Translations under genes and position numbers: made by a program | Assembly (NCBI RefSeq): GCF_913062725.1 | Contig: NZ_CAJXWY010000005.1 | Coordinates: 1 to 64,000, forward strand | Source: an uncultured Thiohalocapsa sp. | GTDB taxonomy: Bacteria > Pseudomonadota > Gammaproteobacteria > Chromatiales > Chromatiaceae | Length of the DNA stretch: 64,000 nt | Direction of reading: 5' to 3' | The notes under the pieces: model-generated | What the model saw: the letters and a program-made list of their open reading frames with translations, nothing else | Told to the model about the DNA's origin: nothing | Databases searched by the model: none | Shown: one piece after another, positions 1 through 9,281 of the stretch | How the letters are laid out: every line of letters starts with the position of its first letter | Position numbering within the stretch: position 1 is the first letter of the stretch

Positions 1-300
1 GCGACGACGCCTACAGCGCTTGGACCTACTTCAACAACCATCGCCATCAGATGGACTATCCGGGCTTCCTCGCCGAGCACCTCCCGATCGGCTCCGGGGT
101 CACCGAGGCCGCCTGCAAGAGTCTGGTCAAGCAACGCCTGTGCGCCTCCGGCATGCGCTGGAAAACCCAAGGCGCCAAGATCGTGCTCAGCCTGAGGGCA
201 CTGACCAACACCGTCGGGCGCTGGGCGCAGTTCTGGCAGAAGATCGATCAGTTCGGGGCCGAGTGCTTCGGTTGAGGACATTATTGAGAGGTCGCACCCC
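1..300 (+). mobile_element. Right end of an ISKra4-like insertion sequence
   Basis: The window opens inside a transposase gene that stops at 275. The pglX homology on the other strand begins abruptly at about 300, so the element's right end must lie at roughly 276-300. The last bases before the junction (gaggtcgcacccc, 288-300) are the likely terminal sequence. The left end, terminal inverted repeat partner and target duplication are outside the window, so the exact boundary is inferred from where pglX-like sequence starts. Confidence 0.75.
3..275 (+). CDS. Transposase, C-terminal fragment (ISKra4-like)
   Basis: This is the last 90 codons of a transposase whose start is left of the window. 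The visible residues include the stretch LPIGSGVTEAACKSLVKQR, followed by RMRW/K-type residues and a tryptophan-rich end. That pattern is typical of the C-terminus of ISKra4-family DDE transposases, where the glutamate of GSGVTEAACK is the likely third catalytic acid. The enzyme would cut and join the ends of its own element. It is truncated only by the window edge; whether the full gene is intact cannot be seen. The family name rests on recall of the motif and was not checked by a search. Confidence 0.75.
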   Translation, partial: DDAYSAWTYFNNHRHQMDYPGFLAEHLPIGSGVTEAACKSLVKQRLCASGMRWKTQGAKIVLSLRALTNTVGRWAQFWQKIDQFGAECFG

Positions 301-2207
301 ATAGCCTCGTCCATCACGCCATGACCCAGATCGGCCATGACCTCGGGCGTGGCGCTGCCGAGCACCACCTGCTCGCGCCACTTCTGGAAGCTGCTGAGAA
401 AGAAGCAGGTGCGCGAGGTGATGGCGCCGAGCCGCCCGCCGGGGCGCAGCAGTTGCAGGCCGCGCTCCACGAAGATGGCCAGCAGGTCGTTCTTGCTATT
501 GGGGTAGGCCTTCGCGAGTTGGCTCTTGGTGGCGCTGGCCAGAGCGCCGAAGGGCGGATTCATCACCACCACGTCGAAGGTCTCGCGGCACAGGTCGATC
601 AGGCGCAGGCCCTGCAGGGCGTCCTGGGCAAAGAGACGGGCCTGAAAGGTGCTCTGCGCCGCCTCGGCCAGCGCCTCCAGTGCGTCGCGTAGCCGGGTTT
701 CAGCCTTCTGCCATTGACGCATGTCGGCCTCCTGAAACATGGGGCCATGCTCACCGAAGACCTGACGGATGAGCTGCGGCAGGTCGCGCTCGATCGGCAG
801 GGTCACACCAAGCTCAGCCAGTCCCGCGAGCAGGTCCAGGCTTTGCGCGAACAGCTCGGCATCCAGCAGGTCCAGTTGATCGGCAAATTGCGCGCGCAGG
901 GCCGGGTCCGCCGGTGGCGCCACGGCTGCGATCACCTGGCCGCGCCCGACCGCCGGTCGCTCGGTCGCCTTGACGCCTGCCTCGTGCCAGGCCCGTTGGG
1001 CGCGCAACCAGAGCGCCAGGGAGGCGATCTGGGCAGCGCGTGGATCGATGTCGACGCCATGGATGTTGTGCGCGATGATCAGCCGCGGCACATCGCGCAG
1101 AAAGGCCTCGCGGTCGGGATACTGCTGGCTCAGCGAATCCAGCGCGATGCTTGAGGCGTCGCCCTCCTCGCCGTCGGCTTCGGGGACGCGGAGCGCGCCC
1201 GGCCCGAGGGACTGCTCCCAATCCCAGGCTTCGCGGTAGATCTCGAGCAGGAGATCGAAGGCATAGAGGCCGAAGTGCATGGAGCCGCAGGCCGGATCGA
1301 GCAGCTTGAGCGTGCGCGGATCCTGCGGCGCGGGCCTGGACCCGACCGCGGATTGGTCGAGGGGGGCGTCATCCGCCGGTTTGATGAGCAGATAGCGGCA
1401 GCGCTCGCGTAGCACCGTCTGGCCCGCCGTTTGGTTCAACCAGAGCCGGCCCAGGCTGTTGTCGACCAGAAACTCCACCACATAGCGCGGCGTGAAAAAC
1501 TGGTTGCGCACCGCCAGCTCGCGTGCGTTGCGTGGCGCGGCGGCGGCCTTGCGCATGCGCTTGCGCTCGTCGGGGTCGTTGTAATACTGGTAGATCCAGC
1601 CGATGGTCTCGTCCTCGGCCCAGAGGGCCTCGATCCCGGGTCGGTTGAAGGCCTCAAGGAGTTCCAGCAGGACGGATTCACGCGGAAACAGCAGGCCCTG
1701 AGGGCTGTGGCGGTCGAAGAGCACGCCCAGGTCCTGACTGAACTCATCGAACAGGCTGAACAGGTACTGCCGGTAAGCATCGCCCGCCTCGCCCAGGGCG
1801 CTACCGGCAACCATGCGATAGAGCTGGAAGCCGCTGGAGGCTTGGCCCTTGGCCAGGGATTCGTGCAGCACTCCGCGCGCTTCTGCCATGCGCAGGGCGG
1901 CCAGGCGGTTGAGTACCGTGAAGGCCTGCTCGCGGACGATGCGCTCCAGCGCCTGCTGGGTGCGGTGCTTGACGGCGGCGCCAGGCGTCACCGCCCGATA
2001 ATGCGCCAGGATCTCACGCAGCAACTCGGCGGTCTGCCGAGCTCGATTGTCCAGGTGCGAAAGGGCGCCCATGTCCGCGACCGTTCCGGCCTTGGGGTCC
2101 ATGCCGTAATCGGATTGCAGCTGGCGGGTGAATTCCTCGCCGAGCAGCCGACGGGCGCCGGTGACCAGCCGTTGCAGCTGGTTGCGGGTGGCAGTGTCAA
2201 AGGCCAT
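300..2207 (-). pseudogene. pglX: BREX adenine methyltransferase PglX, interrupted by an insertion sequence
   Basis: PglX is the site-specific N6-adenine DNA methyltransferase of BREX systems; it marks host DNA and is needed for phage restriction. The frame starts at the ATG at 2207, 12 bases after brxC ends, and reads 636 codons without a stop. SAM-binding motif I (DPACGSMHFG) is encoded at about 1267-1299 and the catalytic NPPF motif (VVMNPPFGA) at about 545-572. Homology continues through DLGHGVMDEAM and then breaks at about 300, where the insertion sequence begins; the frame runs on into the element. Full-length PglX proteins are around 1200 residues, so about half, including the target-recognition part, is missing here. 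The rest may lie beyond the element, outside the window. The methyltransferase is almost certainly non-functional as it stands. Confidence 0.88.
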
Positions 2208-2219
2208 GGGGCGCGTCCC

Positions 2220-5200
2220 TCAGTCCTGGTCGTCGAGTTGCAGACGCAGCTCAAAGGCCTGCGCATAGCTCAGCTCGCTGCGCAGTTGCTGCAGGGACTG
2301 GATGAGCTGGTCCAGGTCCTTCAGATCGGTGATCTGCGCCTTGATGCCTTGCTGGCGACTGATGGTGCGGTCTCCGTCGCGCATGGCGGTCGATGCCTCT
2401 TCCTCCCGCAAGCGATCCCTGAGGATGGCCTGCCCCATCTGCTGCACCTGGCGCTTCTGATCCTGCGCCTCGGTCTGGATAACGTATTCCTGGTTGATCA
2501 GCTCACGCAGGCCCGCCAGATCCTCGCTGACGGTACTGCTCAGGGCATCCAACCGGGCCAGCGCATTACTCCGATCCGGGGGCAACAGCAGCGACCATTC
2601 CGGTAGGCGCGTCAGATCCTCCTTGGCATCCTGCAGGCGCCGGGCTTGGTCCTCACACATCTGTTGGACGGTGTCGCGCACGGCGGCCTGCAGATCGCTC
2701 AGTCCGGTCGCGAAGGCGGCGGCGTGTTTGTAGAAGCCTTCCTGCTGCAGGCGGCTGTCCAGGTCGGTCAATTGCTGTTCCAGGCTGTCGCGGAGTTTGC
2801 CCGGAGTGCCCGTGGGCGGCAGCTCGGCGATCGCATCCAGGTGCTGGCGCAGGTCCCGCAGGGTCTGCTCCAGCCCTTGGCCCAGGGCTTGGCGCAGCGC
2901 CCGTGCCCACTCCAGGCTGTCGTAGAGCGTCGAGGTCTCAGCACCCAGGCGCTGGGCGGCGTCCGATGCGTCGGTGGCGAGCACGGCCATCAAGTCATCG
3001 CTCAGCTGATCCAGTCGGTCGCTTCCGGGTAGGCCAAGGCCCTGCAGTTTGGTCGCGAGCGGCGCGAACTGATGCTGATATTCCGGGAAGCTTTTGGCCG
3101 CGGCCTTGCTGATGTGGTCTTCCAGAGGGACCACGGTGTCGCCAATCAGGCTGGTCAGGCGCTGCGCGGCACGGGCCAGCATCTCCATGGAGGGGCGGTT
3201 GTCGCGCAGACTGACCCCCACAGGTTTGAAGCTATTGTTGTTCTTGAGCGCGTCGATGGCCTGCTGGCCGTTGACCGTGATCTCGCGACCGGCCAGCTTC
3301 AGCTTGACCTCACCGGCCAGCAGCAGGGCGGCAATCAGGTAGCGCAGGGTGTCGGGCGACCAGCCGAAGGGGGGACTGGAGAAGAGATCGCTCAAGCGCT
3401 TGCCGTCGATGTTGCCCTGGCGCTCGATCAGGTCGCGGATACTGACCAGGGCCTTGTGCTGGGTGTCGATGCTCGCCTGCCCGGCCTGCAACCTGACCAA
3501 CCCAAGGGGATCGAGCTGGCTGCTCATGCCTTCGAGCTTGCCTTGGCGCAGGAACTTCTCGGCGAGATCAGTCCCAACACGCACGGGCGCCTCGCCATGG
3601 CGATCGAAGACCTGTACCACGACCTTGGCCAGTTGCTTGCGCGCTGCCTCGATCAGATCCTCGTGCAGGCTGCTGACGGCGCTGACCTCGCCACGGAAGA
3701 TGAAGGAGCCGTTGCGCAGGCTCTGCTGTAGCTTGGCAACAAGTTCCTGCGTCAGCCGGTTGACGCGGTCACCCTGTGCGGCACAGTAATCCTTGATCTC
3801 CTGGTCGGGGTCGTTGCGGTACTGATTGGCGATCTCCCGGCTGCGAAGGATCTCGCTCTGCAGGAGGTCGAGCTCCGGCGAGGTGCGCCCAAGCAGGAAG
3901 ATCTGCTGGCGTGCCGATTTTTCGCGACTCTCATCGTTGAGCCGGGTGCGGGCGTTGTCATAATCGCTGGGGTCGACGAGTTCTATGAGGGTCTGGATGG
4001 GATTGCGCTCGCCTGCCAGGCTGGCAGGCAGGGCACTGCTGCCCTGGGTCTTGAGCCCGGTCTGCACCGTCAGGGTGTTGTTCAGCTGAGTCGCGGGCAG
4101 CGGGCTGTAGGTCTCCTTCAGGGCCTCGTTCTGGATGCGCCGCAGTTCGACCGCGCGCAGCGGCAGCAGGGCGCGTTCCTGCTCGATGCTATTGAGCTTT
4201 TCGCTGTGGAAGGCCAGCAGGCCGTCCTTCTCGCCCAGCGGAACGATCTCGTCCTTCAGCAGATCATCGATGGCCGCATCGACCTGCTCGGCGATGGATG
4301 CGGCGCTGATGCCTGGGTGCATCAGGCCAGCGACGTTCTGGCGCTTGATGGGCAGATTACCCAGGATCTGCAGCACACAGATGCTCTTGCCGACGCTCTG
4401 ATGCAGCATGGAATCCGGGAAGCGGAGCTTGACTTTGCCCACGGCCTGGTGCCAGGACACGAAGGCTCGACGAATATCCTTCTCCAGCGCATCGAAGAGG
4501 GTCACGGTGGTGGCGAGCCAGCCAACCGGTTGCTCGGCGATGGGGGTCTTGCCGTCCGGGCCCTCGATCAGGATGTCCTGCACCACCTTGATTGCCGAGC
4601 GTAGACCAATGCTGCCTGTGGATCTGGCCAAAGCGCCAAGCAGGTGCAGCAGCAGGTCGAAATGCGCGGGCAGGAAGGGGTAGAGGTCGATGAAGGTCTG
4701 GCGATCGAAATCGGCGCCATAGGCGCGGGCGTCGGTCAGCTTGGTGTGATGGCGCAGCGCCTGGCCATGCTGATCGAAGTGCGCGCCCAGCTCGGCCTCA
4801 CCACTGGAGGATTTGCCGAGTAGGCGGTTGTAGCAGATCTCCTTGATGTCGCTGGCCTCCAGGTCGATCTGGATGGGGAAGCGGTCCTTCAGCTTGGAAA
4901 GCTGCTGCGAGTTGAGGGCGGCGCTGGCGTTGTCCTCGGTCAGGCGTTGCTGGGCAGTGCCGATGAACCAGACCTTGCCGTCGCCGATGGTCTTGAGGTT
5001 CTTGGCCAGGCCGTCGAGGTTGAGAATGAGGTTCTGACGCGAGCCGACATATTGGCCGACCTCATCGACGATGAAAAGGATGTAGTCCCGGCCGGTGGCC
5101 TCACGGGCGATCTCGATCATCTCGGCGACGCGGTCGTTCTCGAAGCGGATGATCTCGGTGGTCTCGGTGCTGAAGGCCGTGGGCGTCTTGAACAAGCTGG

Positions 5201-5867
5201 GATACATCTGGTGCGCCAGCTCGGGGATGACGCTGTCCACCACGAGTTCATCGTTGCGGTAGTCGACCCATTCCTGCCCCTGGGTGGTGTCGCGAAAGCG
5301 CTGCAGGAATTCATCATGCCGGCCTTCCTGCTTGGTGCGACGCTCGAAGGCCGCGACCTTGAGGTTGCGCGAGTAGCCGCCCCACTGCAGCACTTTGTAG
5401 TAAAGGACCGTAGAGACCTCTTCCATGGTCGCGCCGGCCACCTGCTCGCTCGCCAGATCCAGCATCAGCACCGCCGCCGGGTATTTCTTGGCGACCGTCG
5501 CCAGACGGGCCCGGGTGGTGGCCTTTTTCAGCCGGTGTTGCAGGTGCTCCAGAAACGGCTTGCCGTCGATGGTCACCCGATCGTCGAAGGCGAAGCCCAG
5601 ATACTTGGTGAAGGAGCTCTTACCTGAGCCATAGAAGCCCGAAACCCAGACGCCAACCTCGTTTTCGCCGCCCGCCTCCATGGCTGCGTCCATCTTGTCG
5701 AGGAGTTTTTCGAACTGCTCCTCAATGCTGTCGGTGACGACGTATTCAGAGATCTCGGCCTTGAGGCGTGCCTCCTGCGAGGCGCCATAGGTGATGACTT
5801 TCTCGATGGTGCGGTAGATGTCCTTGTTGGCATCGAAGAGTGCTTTGATCTCCATGGCGTTGGTCAT
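2220..5867 (-). CDS. brxC: BREX P-loop ATPase BrxC
   Basis: BrxC is the large AAA-like ATPase common to most BREX phage-defence systems. The product has 1215 residues, the usual size. A Walker A motif (GFYGSGKSSF) lies at residues 77-86 and a Walker B-like segment (YILFIVDEVGQYVG) follows at about 265-280. The C-terminal half is long, glutamine- and leucine-rich and probably coiled-coil. The start ATG at 5867 overlaps the brxB stop by four bases (ATGA), and pglX follows 12 bases after the stop, so the genes are translationally linked. The frame is intact with no sign of decay, in contrast to pglX next door. Confidence 0.93.
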   Translation of the reverse strand: MTNAMEIKALFDANKDIYRTIEKVITYGASQEARLKAEISEYVVTDSIEEQFEKLLDKMDAAMEAGGENEVGVWVSGFYGSGKSSFTKYLGFAFDDRVTIDGKPFLEHLQHRLKKATTRARLATVAKKYPAAVLMLDLASEQVAGATMEEVSTVLYYKVLQWGGYSRNLKVAAFERRTKQEGRHDEFLQRFRDTTQGQEWVDYRNDELVVDSVIPELAHQMYPSLFKTPTAFSTETTEIIRFENDRVAEMIEIAREATGRDYILFIVDEVGQYVGSRQNLILNLDGLAKNLKTIGDGKVWFIGTAQQRLTEDNASAALNSQQLSKLKDRFPIQIDLEASDIKEICYNRLLGKSSSGEAELGAHFDQHGQALRHHTKLTDARAYGADFDRQTFIDLYPFLPAHFDLLLHLLGALARSTGSIGLRSAIKVVQDILIEGPDGKTPIAEQPVGWLATTVTLFDALEKDIRRAFVSWHQAVGKVKLRFPDSMLHQSVGKSICVLQILGNLPIKRQNVAGLMHPGISAASIAEQVDAAIDDLLKDEIVPLGEKDGLLAFHSEKLNSIEQERALLPLRAVELRRIQNEALKETYSPLPATQLNNTLTVQTGLKTQGSSALPASLAGERNPIQTLIELVDPSDYDNARTRLNDESREKSARQQIFLLGRTSPELDLLQSEILRSREIANQYRNDPDQEIKDYCAAQGDRVNRLTQELVAKLQQSLRNGSFIFRGEVSAVSSLHEDLIEAARKQLAKVVVQVFDRHGEAPVRVGTDLAEKFLRQGKLEGMSSQLDPLGLVRLQAGQASIDTQHKALVSIRDLIERQGNIDGKRLSDLFSSPPFGWSPDTLRYLIAALLLAGEVKLKLAGREITVNGQQAIDALKNNNSFKPVGVSLRDNRPSMEMLARAAQRLTSLIGDTVVPLEDHISKAAAKSFPEYQHQFAPLATKLQGLGLPGSDRLDQLSDDLMAVLATDASDAAQRLGAETSTLYDSLEWARALRQALGQGLEQTLRDLRQHLDAIAELPPTGTPGKLRDSLEQQLTDLDSRLQQEGFYKHAAAFATGLSDLQAAVRDTVQQMCEDQARRLQDAKEDLTRLPEWSLLLPPDRSNALARLDALSSTVSEDLAGLRELINQEYVIQTEAQDQKRQVQQMGQAILRDRLREEEASTAMRDGDRTISRQQGIKAQITDLKDLDQLIQSLQQLRSELSYAQAFELRLQLDDQD

Positions 5868-6445
5868 CCTCCTACATGAACGGAGCGGTAATTGCCATCT
5901 TCCGGATAGAAGCCGAGGAACTTGAGACGGGTCTTGCCGGTGCGTACACCGGGATAAAAGATGATGGTGGGCACCGAAAAGCGTCCCTGGAGTTGCCCCT
6001 CCAGATAGCCGATGCGCAGGTAGGGATGCAGCGCTTCCAGATCGGTGACCAGCAGGATGGCGTTGTCATGTCCCTCGAGCGCCAGAAGCTGTGCCTCCAG
6101 GCGCTGCTGTAGGGCATCCTGTTTGGTTAGGGCCCCGGCCAGGGCCTTGTTGGTCTTGTCCCAGGCCAGCGGCGCCTTGGCATCCTGCGTCTGCCAGACG
6201 GCGCGAATGAAGGCAGGCTGTTTATCGAGGATGTCAGCAACAGCCTCGGCGATGGAGAACCGATGCACCTCCCAGTCGTCGTTGATCAGGCGCGCCTCCC
6301 AAGCCGGCAGTCGGCGCTTGGCCTCAAGCATGGCGCTGGGGTGGAACACCAGATAGAAGACCGGCTCGAAGCTGGCATGGGCAAAGTCCCGCCCCGCCTC
6401 GATCCGCACCAGGAGCTCGTCGAAATCAGCCTTGAGCGAGGACAT
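5864..6445 (-). CDS. brxB: BREX protein BrxB (DUF1788)
   Basis: A protein of 193 residues matching the DUF1788/BrxB family by size, by its sequence (for example VFHPSAMLEAKRRLP near residue 32, and a C-terminal IIFYPGVRTGKTRLKFLGF) and by position between brxA and brxC. Its biochemical role in BREX is not firmly known; it is required in studied systems. The ATG at 6445 lies inside the end of brxA (20-base overlap), and its stop overlaps the brxC start, so it sits in the middle of a tight operon. Confidence 0.9.
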   Translation of the reverse strand: MSSLKADFDELLVRIEAGRDFAHASFEPVFYLVFHPSAMLEAKRRLPAWEARLINDDWEVHRFSIAEAVADILDKQPAFIRAVWQTQDAKAPLAWDKTNKALAGALTKQDALQQRLEAQLLALEGHDNAILLVTDLEALHPYLRIGYLEGQLQGRFSVPTIIFYPGVRTGKTRLKFLGFYPEDGNYRSVHVGG

Positions 6446-7211
6446 GGGTCACCTCCTCGAGATTCGCGTGCAACCAGGTGATGCGTACCGCCCCCGCCGC
6501 CGACTGGATGATCCACCAGCCGTCACGTGCCAGGGGCTTCATGGCCTCGGCGACCTCATGGGATTGCAGCGCGAACAGGGACCAGAGCGGATGATTCAGC
6601 ACCCCCTGATCGCCCAAATTATTCAGGTGCAACCAGTAAGCGCAGAAGATTAGGGTAGTGGACTGCAAACGGGGCGGCTGAATCTGGCGTTGCGCGGCGC
6701 GCACGGTCGCCAGCAGGCCAAAATCCGCGCAGGCGCCGATCAGGTAGCCTGCGACCTTGTCACGGGTACTGTCTGACCAGGCCGTGCGGGTCTTGCCGGC
6801 CCGAATCGCCTCGCGTACGAATGCGAGCGCATCCGCCTTGCCGATGGTCGGGTGTCCGGCCGTGTAGCGCGCCCAGTAGGCCTCGCGGATAAAGTCAGCC
6901 AGGATGGGATTGGCAAGCGCCGTGTGCACCAGCAGCAGCTGCTGGAATGCCGCGGCGGAAAGCGGCTGCGCCAGCGCCTTCAGGTGGATCGCCACGCCGG
7001 ATCGGATGTAACGCGGCGCGAAACACTCGGCGACGATATTGCGCAGTCGACGCGCGGACACCAGCGGAAACTGTCCCGAGGTCAGGGCCAGATCGTACAG
7101 CGCCGAGGTCGTCATGCCCGGCTGATAGAGATCGAGCAGCCGACGGGTCTCCTCGAGCATACCGAGACCGGCCTGCAGCCGGGTGTTGTAGGAGGCGCTG
7201 GACGGGGTCAT
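6426..7211 (-). CDS. brxA: BREX protein BrxA (DUF1819)
   Basis: BrxA is a small helical DUF1819 protein found at the head of many BREX operons and reported to bind DNA. The chosen start is the ATG at 7211, which gives 261 residues beginning MTPSSASYNTRLQAGL and forms an ATGA overlap with the brxE stop. A longer frame from 7289 adds residues with no family resemblance. Typical features include the motif GMLEETRRLLDLY near residue 17 and SGQFPLVSARRLRNIV near 45. It overlaps brxB by 20 bases. Confidence 0.9.
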   Translation of the reverse strand: MTPSSASYNTRLQAGLGMLEETRRLLDLYQPGMTTSALYDLALTSGQFPLVSARRLRNIVAECFAPRYIRSGVAIHLKALAQPLSAAAFQQLLLVHTALANPILADFIREAYWARYTAGHPTIGKADALAFVREAIRAGKTRTAWSDSTRDKVAGYLIGACADFGLLATVRAAQRQIQPPRLQSTTLIFCAYWLHLNNLGDQGVLNHPLWSLFALQSHEVAEAMKPLARDGWWIIQSAAGAVRITWLHANLEEVTHVLAQG

Positions 7212-7732
7212 CCATGGATCCCGGTGGCTTGGAGGTAGGGCAGACTCTGCTCGCCGGCTCGTATGGCCTGTTGGTAGTAGCCCGCGCATCGGCGGAGCAG
7301 TGTCTGCAGGTCATCGGCGGCGTAGGATCCGACGCGGACCGGACCTGAGGCGAACTCGGTGGGTGGCTCGGAGAGTGCCGAGAGGCGCTGTAATGCCGCG
7401 TCGCTGTTCGCGATCCAGGGTTTGATCCCATCCGCGAAGTCGGCTTCGAGCAACACCTGCCCCGCCGCGCGCTCGAGGGCATCCGGCAGGCGGTAGAGGT
7501 GGTAGTGGCGGCCGAGACCGATGTGCCAGTCGTGGACTCGCAAGGCCGCCTCGCAGACACCCTGGTACTGCGCCAGCAGACTGGTGCGTGCAAATACCGG
7601 CCGCAGAAAGGCCTCACTGGCCGGCGCCAAAAAGCTGCATGGCCACCAGTTGTACTGGTCTTTTTCGCCGAGATAGCCCAGCAGCAGTCGCAGTTCTGCG
7701 ACGTCCGCAGGCAGTTGGTTGTTCGTCACCAC
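7208..7732 (-). CDS. brxE: BREX protein BrxE
   Basis: A protein of 174 residues, first gene of the operon. It has the signature LRLLLGYLGEKDQYNWWPCSFL near residues 14-35, which I associate with BrxE, the protein that distinguishes type 6 BREX from type 1. No enzymatic motif is visible and the function is unknown. Two adjacent GTG codons (7732 and 7729) can serve as the start; a GGAG-type ribosome site lies about ten bases upstream at 7742-7747. Its stop overlaps the brxA start. A 14-base dyad at 7778-7791 sits about 46 bases upstream and is a candidate control site. Confidence 0.8.
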   Translation of the reverse strand: MVTNNQLPADVAELRLLLGYLGEKDQYNWWPCSFLAPASEAFLRPVFARTSLLAQYQGVCEAALRVHDWHIGLGRHYHLYRLPDALERAAGQVLLEADFADGIKPWIANSDAALQRLSALSEPPTEFASGPVRVGSYAADDLQTLLRRCAGYYQQAIRAGEQSLPYLQATGIHG

Positions 7733-7777
7733 AGTTTTGACGCTCTCCGTGTTCGACGGTGGCAGGATACTCTAGGC

Positions 7778-7791
7778 CCCATCACGATGGG
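7778..7791. promoter_or_regulatory. Inverted repeat upstream of brxE
   Basis: CCCATC-AC-GATGGG, a perfect 6-base dyad with a 2-base spacer, lies between the divergent brxE and MFS genes. Its position before the first BREX gene suits an operator, but no regulator gene is in the window and no binding is shown. Confidence 0.35.
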
Positions 7792-7984
7792 AACCGTAGG
7801 GTTGGCGCTGGAGCAGCGACCTATTCCCGCACCTGCAGTGTATCCGTGCCCGTCCCGGACGCACTCGGCTGCGTCTTGACCACCCCCCCGGCCCCCGCTA
7901 GCCTCTGGCCCTGATGCCCACTGATGCCCGCCTGGAACGCCGTCTGGGGACGCCGTCCCGCGGGACACCGCCTTGGGCGCGCAA

Positions 7985-8000
7985 CGACACTTGAGTGTCG
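7985..8000. promoter_or_regulatory. Inverted repeat just upstream of the MFS gene
   Basis: CGACACT-TG-AGTGTCG, a perfect 7-base dyad with a 2-base spacer, ends five bases before the ATG at 8006. It could be an operator or, if transcribed, a small hairpin blocking initiation. If translation starts at 8027 instead, it lies in the leader. Function is inferred from position only. Confidence 0.4.
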
Positions 8001-8005
8001 CCTGA

Positions 8006-9253
8006 ATGGTCTCGCAGCCCCCGGCAATGTCGCCTCGTCCAATCATCGTGCTCGCCTCCGGTATCTGTGCACTGATACTGACCATGGGGGTGGCGCGCTT
8101 TGCGTACACGCCGATGCTGGCCTATATGCAGCCGCAGACCGGCATGGGTGATGCGCTCGCCGGCTGGCTTGCGGGCTGGAACTACCTCGGCTACCTGTCC
8201 GGCGTGCTGCTGGTGACCCGGCTGAAGGATCTGATGCTGAAGGACCGCCTGTATCGCCTCAGCTTGCTCCTGGCGGTGCTGACCACGGCGATGATGCCGC
8301 TCGCCGACTCTGCGCTCATCTGGGGCCTGAGCCGCTACCTGGCGGGACTCAGCACCGCCGGTGGCCTGATGCTGGGCTCGGGGCTGATCCTGGGCTGGCT
8401 GATCCGCCACGGACACCGCAACGAGCTCGGGCTGCATTTCAGCGGGCTCGGGCTCGGGATCGTGCTGGGTGGGCTCCTGGTGGAGCTGGCTGCGCCCCAC
8501 GGCGACTGGCGCGATCAGTGGTGGCTGCTGAGCGCCGCCGGGTTAGTGCTGCTGATCCCCGCCTGGCGTTGGCTGCCGCGGCCCGATCAGGGCCCGCAGC
8601 GCCAACCGGGTGCCGGCGCAGCCGCGGGCGAGCCCGGGCCGCTCTGGTTGTGGCTGCTGCAGGCGGCGTATCTCTGCGCCGGCTTCGGCTATGCGATCAA
8701 TGCCACCTTCACGGTGCTGATCACCGAGCAGCAGCCGACGCTGAGCGGACAGGGCGGCCTGATGTGGCTGCTGGTGGGGCTCGCCGCCGCACCGGCGCCG
8801 ATTCTCTGGGACCGGCTGGCGCGCCATTGGGGCTATCTGCGCGCGCTGCAACTGGCCTATCTGCTGCAGATCATCGGCATCCTGCTGCCGGTCTTCAGCG
8901 GTTCCCTGACGGCGGCGGTGGCGAGCTCGTTGCTGTTCGGCCTCACGTTCATCGGCATCGTCTCCCTGGTGCTGACGATGGTCGGGGTGCGCTACCCGGC
9001 GTATCCGGCGCGGATCATGGCGCGGCTGACGGTGGGCTACGGCGTCGCGCAGATCGTCGCCCCGGTGGTTGCCGGCGAACTGGCCGAGCTGAGCGGCACT
9101 TTCAACGGCTCGCTGATCATGGTCGGCGCCATCATGGTGATTGGGCTGCTGTGCCTGCTGGCGATGGGACGCGTGGCGGCCCGCGGCGACGGGGGCGACA
9201 GCAGCCGGGCTGACGGCAGGCTGGGCAGCCGGCGCGCGAGTGCTGGTGGTTGA
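8006..9253 (+). CDS. MFS transporter, YbfB/YjiJ type
   Basis: A 415-residue integral membrane protein with about twelve hydrophobic segments and the architecture of the major facilitator superfamily. The first membrane segment contains LTMGVARFAYTPML, the signature of the YbfB/YjiJ branch; the substrate of that branch is not established. The two halves are separated by a hydrophilic stretch around residues 190-212 (RPDQGPQRQPGAGAAAGE). No good ribosome site is visible before either ATG (8006 or 8027, the latter giving MSPRPIIV). It stands alone, divergent from the BREX operon and convergent with the M48 protease gene, so the context does not reveal its substrate. Confidence 0.85.
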   Translation: MVSQPPAMSPRPIIVLASGICALILTMGVARFAYTPMLAYMQPQTGMGDALAGWLAGWNYLGYLSGVLLVTRLKDLMLKDRLYRLSLLLAVLTTAMMPLADSALIWGLSRYLAGLSTAGGLMLGSGLILGWLIRHGHRNELGLHFSGLGLGIVLGGLLVELAAPHGDWRDQWWLLSAAGLVLLIPAWRWLPRPDQGPQRQPGAGAAAGEPGPLWLWLLQAAYLCAGFGYAINATFTVLITEQQPTLSGQGGLMWLLVGLAAAPAPILWDRLARHWGYLRALQLAYLLQIIGILLPVFSGSLTAAVASSLLFGLTFIGIVSLVLTMVGVRYPAYPARIMARLTVGYGVAQIVAPVVAGELAELSGTFNGSLIMVGAIMVIGLLCLLAMGRVAARGDGGDSSRADGRLGSRRASAGG

Positions 9254-9281
9254 TGGGCGATGACGGTGACCTGGGGCAAAT

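Noticed and set aside
1431-2606. A 391-codon plus-strand frame opposite pglX and brxC
   Set aside because: Antisense to two recognised BREX genes, with no family resemblance.
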